This document shows positions 12,301-21,214 of a DNA stretch of 64,000 nt, one piece after another (within the stretch, counting starts at the first letter, position 1; each line of letters begins with the position of its first letter). The DNA comes from Malaya genurostris (lineage: Eukaryota; Arthropoda; Insecta; Diptera; Culicidae). A program made the position numbers and the translations under genes. Where the stretch lies: assembly GCF_030247185.1 (NCBI RefSeq), contig NC_080571.1:39091502-39155501 (forward strand). Reading direction: 5' to 3'. Under the pieces are notes generated by a model that saw only the letters and a list, made by a program, of their open reading frames with translations, was not told the origin of the DNA and did no database searches.

Positions 12301-12774
12301 CTTGGTGACAATCCAGTTTCCATTTTTGTCACTTGGTAGGGTTATAAAATGGTTGAACTGTTTTGATTTACGCCTGATTGTGTACTTGTGAAACTTAATC
12401 GTTTTGTTAAGTACATTCAGGGTTGAATTATTGTAATCAAGTGTTGCATTAAATTTTGAAAGGGTTTCTGAACCTATCAATCCATGGAAAAAATTATGAA
12501 AATTCAATTCATAAACCGGAATTGCTGGTAATTCTGAGCCTAAAAGTGTAGCCATACCTCTTGACGAGATAGTCCTACTTCCACAAAAATTTTTGGTGAT
12601 AGTTGGTTTAATTTTCTTAGGATTCTTAAGAATCCCTGGTCGAAGAATGTTTTTGTTTGCGCCGGAATCGATCAAAATGTTCAGAGTAATGTTTTCATTC
12701 GTGTCAACAATTTTTAAGTATGGTAGGAAGTCGTGTTGTTTTACGGATCCGTGTCTGGCGTCGTCATCGTGCAA
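9325..12774 (-). CDS. pol: Pol polyprotein: protease, reverse transcriptase, RNase H, integrase
   Basis: About 1149 codons with no ATG at its upstream edge. It overlaps gag by 34 nt in the -1 frame, so it is probably made as a Gag-Pol frameshift product. Domains in order: aspartic protease with DSG at about 36-38; reverse transcriptase with TLDL at about 371-374 and catalytic YLDD at about 435-438; RNase H with TTDAS at about 583-587 and ITDHK at about 649-653; an integrase HHCC zinc finger (His 850/854, Cys 884/887); and an integrase core with D915, D968 and E1002. The frame is uninterrupted and all named catalytic residues are present. The product copies genomic RNA into DNA and inserts it into host chromosomes. 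Confidence 0.95.
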   Translation of the reverse strand: MHDDDARHGSVKQHDFLPYLKIVDTNENITLNILIDSGANKNILRPGILKNPKKIKPTITKNFCGSRTISSRGMATLLGSELPAIPVYELNFHNFFHGLIGSETLSKFNATLDYNNSTLNVLNKTIKFHKYTIRRKSKQFNHFITLPSDKNGNWIVTKPSKLTKNIFIEPGLYKSEQYKTTFLVRTNNPVPPEIPVKKLSLKVNNFEVNNFFTQAKQTDKIPTETIESLIRTDHLTELEKLKTLETLAKHDRVILRDNEKLTATTKIKHKINTTDDIPIYTKTYRYPHAHKTTVKDQIEDMLENGIITHSESPWNAPIWVVPKKTDASGIKKFRVVIDYRKLNDKTIDDRHPIPQIEDILDNLGRSCYFTTLDLKSGFHQIELDEKSRQKTAFSTDLGHYEFLRMPFGLKNAPATFQRAMNSILGDLIGSVCYVYLDDIIIFGKNLQEHLENLGKVLERLAQSNLKIQLDKCEFLKRDCEFLGHIVTAEGIKPNPEKIKEIQKWELPKSQKEIKQFLGLLGYYRKFIKDYSKLAYPMTKYLKKDRELDTTDALYIQAFEKCKKILTMDPILIHPDFSKPYVLTTDASNYALGAVLSQINDGKDHPIAFASRTLNKHEVNYSTTEKEALAIIWAVEKFRPYLYAHKFTLITDHKPLTFIKTSTKNLKILRWRLELENYDYTVEYRTGKTNVVADALSRKVEVNALENGNDTDGESVQNNAAESDVDTVHSADTSDDFFLHFTERPINSYKNQITFKHARINTTTQETIFPHHTRTTVCSNNLDKNLIIETLKNYHNGKQTAIHAPEDTLQLIQEAYREHFSDSPSHFVITQNMVNDVTSEHRQDSIVKKEHERAHRGIQEVEKQLKRSYYFPKMLKKIKRYNNSCRICFQHKYERKPYNIKIRPIEKTPFQRVHMDIFGIDNHNYLSLICAFSKHLQLIPIATRNTLDIQNALTTYFANFRTPRTIVCDHEASFTSIQLKGFLADLGVQIEFASSSESNGQIEKTHSTIIELFNTNKHKYPELHSPEMLNVISSLYNETVHSATSFTPNEIIFNQRNLVNPLEIAEASQKIFDNAIIHLNKAKKNMQKYNANKEDPPVVDVGKDVFVKKGTRKKLDPRFTIAQCIENGIKTVKIPRNVKRNKGKIKRLRR

Positions 12775-13955
12775 AAATTTGCTTCTACATCGCTAGAGTC
12801 GTCGTCGGAATCAATTTCTTGATTGTTGACGAGCTTCCGATTTAACGTCAGTCTGCTTTTAAGGGATGGGTCGACCTCCATTTGGTCCGCTTTTTGTTTA
12901 TTCTCGACATTGCTGTTGTTGCCATAGTTTTGAGTTCCTTTTTGATTGGTGTGATTTTGGGTTCCTTTTTGGTAGCGGCCATCCGATTGCGTTTTTTCCT
13001 TTAGTGTTTGCCTACTATGTCCTGCCTGAGAAAACAACTGTGATGATATTTTTTCGGCAGAAGTGAATTTGCAAAGAAATGCGTAAGCATTTTCTATATT
13101 CTCAGGTTTTGCTGCCTGAGCATATCCAAAGTACGGGTGTCTAAGCCCCGAAATGAATGCGGCTAGTGCGTCTTCGTCGATGAATTTGCAGATCACTGCC
13201 CAGTTGTTGCAGTAGTCCGGGTTTTGTTTAGCGATCGTTTTGATGTTTTGCACTATTTCTTTGGTTCGTCTAAAATATTTGTGGATGTTCATATCCTCAT
13301 TTTGTTTGTTGGACCAAAGTTGAGCTTTGTATGTTGCCAGCTCTTGCCGATCGCCGAATGAATCTAATAAGATGATTTTTACATCATCGAAATTAAGCGG
13401 ATTACCCGCGAGGCAAACCGCGTCTTTTGCGATGCCTGTGATTTTATTGAGCACCGCTTGCTCATAAATTTGAAATGTTTGGTCGTTCACGAGGTTTTTG
13501 AAAACGTTTAGGGTATTTTCCGTAGAGGTAATCCAAGATTGGAGTTGTTTGCGGTTGCCATCGAAAGTGGGAATTCCTTTAATCGGATCAGGAATTCTAA
13601 AAATGTCACCTGCCAACTGGGTTTGTGGTGCGGTGTTGCTTCTTGAGGAGCCAGGGGGGCTTGCCATATTCTGTAGCACTGTATCGTGCGCTTGCTGTTT
13701 CGATGTTATTTGTTGAATCGTCACATTTAAACTTGTAACTTGATCTACTAACTGCGCGAGCACTTGTTCTGCTGTTGGCGCTTGCTGCTGCTGTTGTTCG
13801 TTGAGGGACATTTCTTCTAAATTGATGTCGAGATTTGCAATTGGTATGTGCGCTAAATCTCCTGAATCGTTTGAACACTCACTATTGCTATCACTGTGTT
13901 CGTCGTCGCTTTTGGGTGTGCGTATCGCGAACAGGATTTCTTGCAATTGGCTCAT
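12741..13955 (-). CDS. gag: Gag structural protein
   Basis: 404 residues with an ATG start, first ORF after the leader. The N-terminus is acidic and Ser-rich, followed by a Gln-rich stretch (about 55-65) and a long helical capsid-like core from about residue 115, beginning near DIFRIPDPIKG and including SFGDRQELATYKAQL. The C-terminus is Asn/Lys-rich and ends in an acidic Asp/Ser cluster. There is no CCHC zinc knuckle, which is usual for errantiviruses. Its end overlaps the start of pol in the -1 frame. It forms the particle that packages the element's RNA. Confidence 0.9.
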   Translation of the reverse strand: MSQLQEILFAIRTPKSDDEHSDSNSECSNDSGDLAHIPIANLDINLEEMSLNEQQQQQAPTAEQVLAQLVDQVTSLNVTIQQITSKQQAHDTVLQNMASPPGSSRSNTAPQTQLAGDIFRIPDPIKGIPTFDGNRKQLQSWITSTENTLNVFKNLVNDQTFQIYEQAVLNKITGIAKDAVCLAGNPLNFDDVKIILLDSFGDRQELATYKAQLWSNKQNEDMNIHKYFRRTKEIVQNIKTIAKQNPDYCNNWAVICKFIDEDALAAFISGLRHPYFGYAQAAKPENIENAYAFLCKFTSAEKISSQLFSQAGHSRQTLKEKTQSDGRYQKGTQNHTNQKGTQNYGNNSNVENKQKADQMEVDPSLKSRLTLNRKLVNNQEIDSDDDSSDVEANFCTMTTPDTDP

Positions 13956-14509
13956 AGGGTTTTGAAAAAAAATTCAAAAGAAAAGGGTTTCCAACTTGTC
14001 GTCTATCTGGTAGTGCGTCAAGTCGGGACAGAGAAATCGTCTATCTGGTAGTGCGATTTTCTGTAGAGGTATTGCGTCTATCTGGTAGTGCGCGAAACCT
14101 CCTCGTAAATAACACTGCACTTAGTTAAAAGGTCGGATAAGCCGAAAAGACACCACAAATTGTCGCCTATCTGGTAGTACGTCAACGGGACAGAAAACTC
14201 GTCTATCTGGTAGTGCGAATTTTCTGTAGGAGTTTGCAAAATCTCCTTGCTAAAGACTCACTGATCACTTAAAAAAAAGGTTTGTGTTACTCACGGTTTT
14301 GCTGTCGTGTCCTGTGTAGGCCGGGCTGACGATGCTGGTTACTCCAGGTGTTGCTTGCGGGGGGATCCTCAACTCTGTGGCGATGAAATCATCTACGTGC
14401 CACCGATGCTTTGTTCTCTTCGTATGAACGCGGCGGAATCACTGTAACTACGTTTTCGTGTTCGTAATTTTTCCACTTAATCACAAGCAATCACTCAGCC
14501 GACTCCGGA
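13956..14509 (-). promoter_or_regulatory. Retroviral 5' leader with five-copy 17-bp motif array
   Basis: About 550 bp between primer site and gag. Plus-strand GTCTATCTGGTAGTGCG or a close variant occurs at about 14001, 14039, 14076, 14165 and 14201. The spacing is about 37 bp, with one longer gap of about 89 bp. Pairs of motifs plus intervening GGGACAGA and TTTTCTGTAG form a ~75-bp unit that is itself duplicated (14001-14070 and 14165-14235). In Drosophila gypsy the same position holds the clustered Su(Hw) insulator sites. The motif here differs, so an insulator or enhancer role is inference only. Confidence 0.6.
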
Positions 14510-14520
14510 CGGCTGCGCCA
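14510..14520 (-). other. Primer binding site, tRNA-Ser type
   Basis: The minus strand reads TGGCGCAGCCG directly after the 5' LTR. This is complementary to the CGGCTGCG-CCA 3' end of serine tRNAs. The match runs 11 bases. Serine tRNA priming is used by the 17.6/297 group of errantiviruses. Confidence 0.7.
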
Positions 14521-14843
14521 ATAAAAAGATCACACGCGGTGGTCTTTAAAAAAAAACTTTTTATTCCTTTAATTAAATTTACATTTAACACTATGCTATG
14601 CTAACTGAACTCGTCGCGCGATTGAAACTGAATGAATGCCCTACCTATCGAGGTTCTACTTAATGGTTCTAATTGCTGATCATGCTATATTGGCCTGGGG
14701 GTGAAGTCCACCGGGCTGGAATGCTTGCAGCGGCGTGTTCGAACGAGTTGGCAAAGTCCACCGGACTGTACTGCTGATGTCTGCACTTCTGCAGTGGCGT
14801 GGTCGAACGAGTTGGGCCGTTGGTGATTGATCAGTATGTAACT
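14520..14843 (-). repeat. 5' LTR of the endogenous retrovirus
   Basis: Identical to 7149-7472 except at one site. The minus strand begins AGTTACATACTGATC. The likely initiator TCAGTT is at 14603-14608 and the polyadenylation signal AATAAA at 14560-14565. The inner edge is ambiguous by one base because the flanking base is also A. Confidence 0.95.
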
Positions 14844-14847
14844 ATAT

Positions 14848-15600
14848 ATGTAAAATATTATAGTAGCCCTGAAGAAGATCTTTTCGAAACGTCAGTCTTT
14901 AACGCAAAAACCAAATAATTTTCAAAGCAACACTTGACCAAAACACCATTGTTTTTAAATTACAACAAAAGTGGTCGTACCGTCTTTATAAGCTCGATGT
15001 TGTTGTTTGACAAATTCAACAGTCTTCGTCCTGTAATGCCGGAATCGGAAGTCGGATGCGGGACAAATTCGGGACTTATGTGTGAGACTACAAAACTCTC
15101 ATTTGAATTTAAGTTTGCGAAAACCAGTTCAGCCATCTCTGGAAGGTACTGATTAATTGATTTGTAATTGAAATTTTTCACGTATCAAGTAATTTGGGAA
15201 CCGGGAGTCCATTCAAAAAGAAACACATATATTTAGCAGTGTAAGAAAAACGACTATTATTTTTTATCCATATATTCACGATAAAATAGAAAGCGCATTC
15301 ATTAAAGAAAACTTCAAACTTGTACATAAATTCTAAGATATTCCTACTATGGAATTCCTCCGAAAAAATTTAATGTGGATCGTGAAACAGATTTTAAGAC
15401 TTTCTTTAATTTTGCATCGTTTCGAAATAGATTTAACGCAGGTTTATGCTGATTCCTGCTTTATAAACGAAACGAAATATTATTCAATGGCGGAGTTTGT
15501 AGTTTCAATGCGAGATGTAACAGTCAAGACCTCTACAAGTATTCTTTAAAATTCAAAATGTTACTTGGGATAACCTTATTGAAAAATAAAATAATGTGTG
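14848..15600. other. Unassigned AT-rich DNA
   Basis: No supported gene. The stretch beside the retrovirus contains CCTGAAGAAG and TCGAAACGTC about 20 bp apart (14863-14894), reminiscent of retroelement tail sequence. The rest has only short open frames without recognisable domains. Confidence 0.4.
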
Positions 15601-16140
15601 GTTGTCTTCAAGGTGCTTTTTAAAAAATTTGTGGGGCGAATATTTTTTAGTTCGCCTCTGGCACCTGAATCACTCACTAGCGATTCACGTTTGAAGTCTT
15701 CACTTGACTCAAAACGGTCACACCAGAAGTCACACGGAGCTAAATCAGGCGAATACGGTGTTTGCGGAACGATATTGGTTGAGTTTTTTAGAAAAAACAG
15801 TGAGTGATTTTGGAATAAATCTTGCTTTTACTTTTCTTAGGCCCAAATGATTTTTCAAAATAGTTATAAAGATCCTTTCGATATTCCAACGACTTCAATA
15901 AGATCTCTGACTGTTAATCATTGATTCTTGAACACCAATTCCTTGATTTTAGTGGTGTTCGCAACATCAGTTGATATTAATGGCCGTCCTGGACGTGGTT
16001 CGTCGTCAAAGCGTTCTCGACCCGCTCTGAACAACTTGCACCAATCAAAACCACTTGCTCGCGATAAACAATTATCACCGAGTGCCTTTTGCCACATTCT
16101 GAACGTTTCGGCACCAGAACTTTGATTCTGCACCTAAAAT
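15600..16140 (-). pseudogene. Internally deleted mariner transposase relic
   Basis: Minus-strand translation of 16133-15918 gives a mariner N-terminal helix-turn-helix region with GDNCLSRAS, then EGREDV-like GRERFDDEPRPGRPL. Further downstream (about 15800-15720) another frame gives TPYSPDLAPCDFW, the conserved mariner block around the third catalytic residue. The centre of the gene, with the first two catalytic Asp, is missing and frames are broken. It is the same subfamily as the relic at 18700-19300 but in opposite orientation. Non-functional. Confidence 0.75.
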
Positions 16141-17560
16141 TCAATTGAACTTCTTTGTTAAATACTGTAGGTTTGAGCAGTTTTATTTGAACCTGGACTT
16201 GTGGTCTTACATCAATACCAAACCAAAAATTATCGACTTCATTTTGCTTCTACCGTACTTTTTTATGATTTCTATTGTGTCCGTTTTGGCCGGATGAAAT
16301 TTTCAATTTTCCAGGCACATTTGCCCGGGTCAATTAACCGGGAATAACCGGGCGGATGTGTTGGCCTTTCAAAATATCACATGTTTGATGGATGTATGTA
16401 ATGGTAAAATCCAGTGTACGCCAATTAAGCATCCTTTCAGCATGTATATCCCAAAAAACACACCACACCACTCGAATCCAACGCTCATATCGACCACAAT
16501 GACAGTCTCGTCCATCCGTCCTCGCAATCCCGGACACGAGTCAATAAACATAATTACATACATACTGCCCCATATCCCTTTTTATTGTTCTACTGTTCCA
16601 TCGAATCCATTCGGTTGGTCACCGAATCAGTGCCAGCCAGCCGTCATGTGAACCGTCCGATGAATGGGGAAGATCACCACTATTATCCTCGTCATAGCAG
16701 TTCCCGATGACAATAATAATCATCCAACAATTTCGAAATTTCGGTTGACAGCCACCCCCCCGAACATGGCTCCCGGACACCCATCCTTCTTCCCGAACGC
16801 CACCTGACGTGGGGGCGGGGAAGTATCTGCTGCTAGTTTCCCGGAAAATCTGGTTGTTTATTGCGCTTATTCTGCTGTTTTGGCATCCGAAAATGGTTGT
16901 TATGGGAGGGAACCGGTCAGCGTCCGTCGGTTGGTCGGTTGGATTTGGTTATTCGGGAAATAATTGCTGTTTCGGATCGGATTGACATGGGGTTCAAATC
17001 GAAACCCGCACCGAACAGCAGGAAGAAGTTTCGGACAGATTATTCGTTCGACAAATCCGCTTTCAATTTTCGGCTCGAGTTTTATGAAAAGCTATTATTA
17101 AGTGAACAATGAGTATCGGAACTGTTGTTCTTGTTGTTGTTGCTGCTGCTATTGCTTTGTTTGTATGCGTTCGAAAGGAAAGTTACAATTTTGTGGTGAG
17201 CGAGAGATATTGATCGGAAATTGCCGATTTATGCCGGCCTTGTGAGAACTAACAAGTGCCAATTATCATAACAATTGATACCAATGCATGCATCAATAAA
17301 TGAACAGTAACCGAGGACATCGGATAATTTGTTAAGTTCGGAATCGTTGCACGCGAGAAATGCGCAAGGGTTTTAATGTGGATTTTTTTTTGTTTTCTAT
17401 ATAGGGGTGCAAATTAGAAACTCATGAAAAATACACGTAGAAATGTGATCAGGTTTTGAACAATTACAGCTCAGTCAATTTGGTATCAATTATTAATATT
17501 ATTTCATTATTTGATTGCAAATATTTTTAAGATTCGATTTGAATATATCAAGCCACATAT
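16141..17560. other. Unique DNA, no supported gene
   Basis: Moderate GC with CTG/GTT-rich runs near 17130-17160. Short open frames on both strands have no recognisable domain. Probably host intergenic or intronic sequence. Confidence 0.45.
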
Positions 17561-17701
17561 TTTTAATTATAAATTATTGAAATTTTGATTAGTAGCGAGC
17601 AGTGTCCTATTTTGTCTGCAAAAAATCTCCAGCGTACCGGTTTTCCCTGCCATAGTCGACGGTTTTGAAGGAGTAAGCGATATATCAAAGGAATAACTTC
17701 G

Positions 17702-17790
17702 CTCTGATTGGTAAATCGATGAAAAAGCGAAGCTGTTTCAAAGCACGCGAAGCTATAAATATAAGCAAAATTATAGCTCACGTTTCAGTC
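17702..17790 (+). promoter_or_regulatory. Core-promoter-like TATA plus initiator
   Basis: TATAAAT at 17754-17760 is followed by TCAGT at 17785-17789, placing the initiator A 33 bases after the first T of the TATA box. This matches arthropod core-promoter geometry. ATTGG, an inverted CCAAT box, lies upstream near 17706. No convincing ORF follows: an ATG near 17802 is closed after seven codons. It could be the promoter of a non-coding RNA, a decayed element promoter, or chance. Confidence 0.3.
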
Positions 17791-17799
17791 CTACGCGTA

Positions 17800-18690
17800 G
17801 CATGCTAGAGGTAGGTTGTTTCTAGACAGCAAGACAAAAAGTGCCATAAAACGATTTGAAGCTTTAATTGGTATGCTCTGATCTTGTGTCATGCAAGCTC
17901 GGATGAAATTCCATGTTATGTCGTTTCGCCTGAGAAACTACCCAGGATAAATTTTGAGTGCATAAGACAGCATGTACAAGCATATAATTGCATACATTTG
18001 GGCTATTGAAGTAATTTCGTTGGCTACAAAACAAATACAAATCACGACAAATAGAGTCTATATTCTGGGTTCGCGTGTTCGGTGTTGGTTCCAAATAAAG
18101 ATCAATCTAAGCAGACTCTCGAGCATTTGCGGATTCAAAAGTGTGACGATTAATTGAAAATGTCAATGGCTCGAACAACCCCATGGGGCTGATGCCTGTA
18201 GTTTTTTATGGTTGCAACTATTCTGCGCGTCAGTAGAGTGAAGTAAGTAAAATAACATTTTTTTTTCAGATATGAAAAAAGTTGTTGGTAGCAAAATAGA
18301 TGTTTTTCTGGAAGCACTTTCCATGTTTAGGCTTTCAAATTTTTGGCTCGCACTGACAAAAATAACACTACAAATTAGACACTGTCACACTCGCCGCCTA
18401 CAAGTGTTCAAACAAAAATAACACGCCAAATATGAAATAATGGTTTTAGTAACAAAACTAAAATAAAATTAAAATACTCACAATTTCGAACTAATTGCGA
18501 TTTTTTTCCAGCATACTGCTGTGTACAAGCAGAAATAAGACTTTTAAATTCTATTTCGCACGGAAACCTGTTTCTTCGGAATATTTTTTATTCTTTTCTA
18601 AGTTGGTATGATTATCAGTGACATCTGTACCAAGTGTCACATCAAAATATTCATCAGTGTTTCGTATACATCTGTTTTTCTGAGGTATTA
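17800..18690. other. Unassigned DNA upstream of mariner relic
   Basis: AT-rich with no domain-bearing ORF. Nothing specific seen apart from the promoter-like motif just before it. Confidence 0.4.
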
Positions 18691-18699
18691 AAAGTGCAA

Positions 18700-19300
18700 T
18701 CGGCGATTTTTACAATGAGTGAAATTATTCAACAAAGAAGTTACATTAAATTATGTGTGTGGAAACAAATTTCTGCTGCCAAAACGTACAGAGTGTTGCA
18801 AAAGGTCTTCGGTGATAATTGTTTGTCGCGAGCAAGTGTTTTTATTTTGTACAAGTTGTTCAAAGTGGGTCGAGAACGTGTTGACGACGAACCACGTGCA
18901 GGATGAATTGAACTGATGAACACGTCAATAAAATCAAGCAATTGGTGTTCAACAATCGAGGATTAACAGTCAAAGACCTTACTGGAATATTGAAAGGATC
19001 TTTAAAATCATTTTTAAAGATCGTTTAGAACTAAGAAAAGTGAAAGCCAGATTGTTTCCCAATTCACTCATTGTTTCTTCATGATTTTTTCGCCAAAAAT
19101 TCAACCAATATAGTTCTGCCACCACCGTTTCCGCCTAATTTAGCTCCGTGTGATTTCTGGCTATTCGGCAAACTTGAACGACCGCTCCGGAAAAACCATT
19201 TTGAGTCAATTGAAGACTATTCCAGAAATTGATTCAGATAATTCTTGGAACTCAAAGTGTTGTGAATAATTATCTATGTTTGGAAAAAAATCATTCAAAT
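18700..19300 (+). pseudogene. Internally deleted mariner transposase relic
   Basis: Translation from 18715 begins MSEIIQQRSYIKLCVWKQ, continues with GDNCLSRAS and GRERVDDEPRAG, then hits a stop. Near 19095-19220 another frame reads FAKNSTNIVLPPP, then LAPCDFWLFGKLERPL and HFESIED, the conserved C-terminal mariner block. Several hundred bases of the catalytic core are absent and stops interrupt the rest. It matches the relic at 15600-16140, which lies in the opposite orientation. Confidence 0.75.
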
Positions 19301-19874
19301 AAGGTATGGCGTTATTTTGTACGATTTATTAATTTCAGTTTTGCAATGACTGAGTGAAAACATATATTGGAGAAGCCAAATGAATGAAAAACTTACAGAA
19401 AAGATTATCATTACGATAGACACAGCTCTAAAACACGACTAGGCATGATAGAACGTGCATCGAACATGGTCTACATCCTGGCCGTCTCACGACCGGTATC
19501 ATACATAAAAACATCTTCTCTATTCATCAAACACTAGTCTTCTTTCTCTATACCTTTTTTCCGCTCAAGCACTGAGTAGGAGAGTGTATTTTTAATCGCT
19601 TGTCACCTTCTCTATTGGTACCAGTCGCTGGCTGGATATCGTCAGCGACAGACCCTATAAAGGTTGTATTGATAGTCTGCCCTTTCCTATCAGAAACAGA
19701 TTGTTACGCAAAATCAAACCGCAATTGGATTTAACATTTTATAAGTTATTATTGTTTTGTAATTTGACTTCATATTTTAAAGATGGATTTTTTTTCAGTA
19801 TACTTATTCTGAGAATATGGTGCGGGTGGCAATTTTCTGTAAGATTTGTCATTTTTTGTAAAAACGTCTAGTCT
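19301..19874. other. Unassigned DNA
   Basis: No supported gene or recognised repeat. It separates the mariner relic from the foldback-like element. Confidence 0.4.
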
Positions 19875-19882
19875 TTTTCAAG

Positions 19883-20774
19883 GGATCAGGGTCATTTCGC
19901 CGAAAGCCATTTCGCCGAAAGTCGTTTCGCCGAAAGTCATTTCGCCGAAAGGGTTATTTCGCCGAATGACATTTCGCCGAATGGGTCACTTCGCCGAATG
20001 CCATTTCGCCGAAAGCCATTTCGCCGAAAGGGTCATTTCGCCGAATCCTGAAATCGTCTTGAAATCGTAATTAGAATTGATTTAAATTAAAGACAAACGA
20101 AAGATGATAGCGTTAACGCCCGTTTTGTTAACTTACCATTGTACTTCTTGAATAATGATTGATTGTTGTACTCTTGAATAAGGATTGATTCATGAACCTC
20201 AGAAAGTAGTTTCCAAGAAAACTTGTTGACTATTAGCTAGTAAGCATCAAAGCAATTGCATAGGTGTATCTACCAGGCAAATGTAGGTGGTATTTTCCGT
20301 TTGTTAAGTGAAAATGATAAAATACTAATGCGGCTACGCCACATCGTTTTAGTTCATGTGCTGTCCGACCTCGCTACCGCTCGTTCGGACCTAACTAAAG
20401 CAAAGAAACCTAGCTTTGAGTAGACCGGGCAAACGAGGCGGTTACAGATTTGTATGCAAGAGGCCGCCGCTTCCGACGGCGGGTCGGCGGCCGACTCAGC
20501 TGGCGTCGGCTCGGCGGCTTTGTGCCGCCGAGCCATCTTGGTTTCGGTTATGTGGCTGCGCCACATCAGTTATACAGGAGACATAACATGCAGGAGATAT
20601 GACCCTTACGGCAAAATTACCCTTTCGGCAAAATGACCCTTTCGGCGAGATTACCCTTTCGGCGAAATGACCCTTTCGGCGAAACGACTTTCGGCGAAAT
20701 GACCTATTCGGCGAAACGACTTTCGGCGAAATGGCATTCGGCGAAACGACTTTCGGCGATATGACCCGCTGCCC
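19883..20774. mobile_element. Foldback-like element with inverted tandem arrays
   Basis: The left arm (19891-20045) is a tandem run of about nine 15-18-bp modules with the core TTTCGCCGAAA. The right arm (20610-20765) is about ten modules with the reverse-complement core TTTCGGCGAAA. The outer ends read GGGTCAT before the first module and ATGACCC after the last. An exact 8-bp direct repeat, TTTTCAAG, flanks the element (19875-19882 and 20775-20782). The ~560-bp centre has a GC-rich block near 20455-20540. No transposase is present. The architecture resembles foldback transposons, and an 8-bp duplication would fit a hAT or P-like transposase in trans, but that is inference. Confidence 0.7.
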
Positions 20775-20782
20775 TTTTCAAG

Positions 20783-21214
20783 AGATAGTCTTGATGAATT
20801 TTGATAAAAATTAAGTATACAATGTGATATTTTAACACAAAGTCTACATGGCTAGCAAATTTCATTCAAATCAGAGAAAATTTTGCCAACTGCGAATATG
20901 ATTTAGTGCGAAATTCGTCATGTTTAAGTTAATTATTAAATGAAAAATTTTCAACAAACGACTTTATCCAGAAAATTTTGAAGTAATTTAGTTTTGAAAC
21001 CCCCTCCGAAAAATTTTTCTGAGTACGCGCCTGCTTTCGGCATATTTGTGACTTAACGCTCACTTTATATTGGCATACCTGGTATTACAAAAATGGTACC
21101 AAAATCGTAAAATGTAAGAAACATGTTTCGATATGTTTAAGTATTTTGAAATGCAATAAATATATCTACAAAAAATTGTACACTTTCCTGAACGTGCCTG
21201 GAACATCCCTGTTT
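20783..21214. other. Unassigned AT-rich DNA
   Basis: No gene or clear repeat recognised. Confidence 0.35.

Larger units (their letters stand above)
7145..14847 (-). mobile_element. Complete Ty3/gypsy errantivirus-type endogenous retrovirus
   Basis: The element runs on the minus strand: LTR 14843-14520, PBS, leader, gag, pol, env, LTR 7472-7149. It is flanked by the 4-bp target duplication ATAT at 7145-7148 and 14844-14847. All three genes are open over expected lengths. The LTRs (324 bp) differ at one site that I can see (g near 7334 versus a near 14705), which implies recent insertion. LTR ends AGTTAC...TTATT, the AT-rich 4-bp duplication, a tRNA-Ser-type primer site, absence of a gag zinc knuckle, and an env gene with a furin-type site all fit the insect errantivirus lineage (gypsy, 17.6, 297, ZAM group). 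It is likely replication-competent or recently so, but that is inference. Confidence 0.93.

Noticed and set aside
14863..14894. Second hammerhead-like core (CTGAAGA and GAAAC)
   Set aside because: The bases between the two core motifs do not form stem II (first pair would be A-C), and no stem I or III partner was found. At best a decayed copy.
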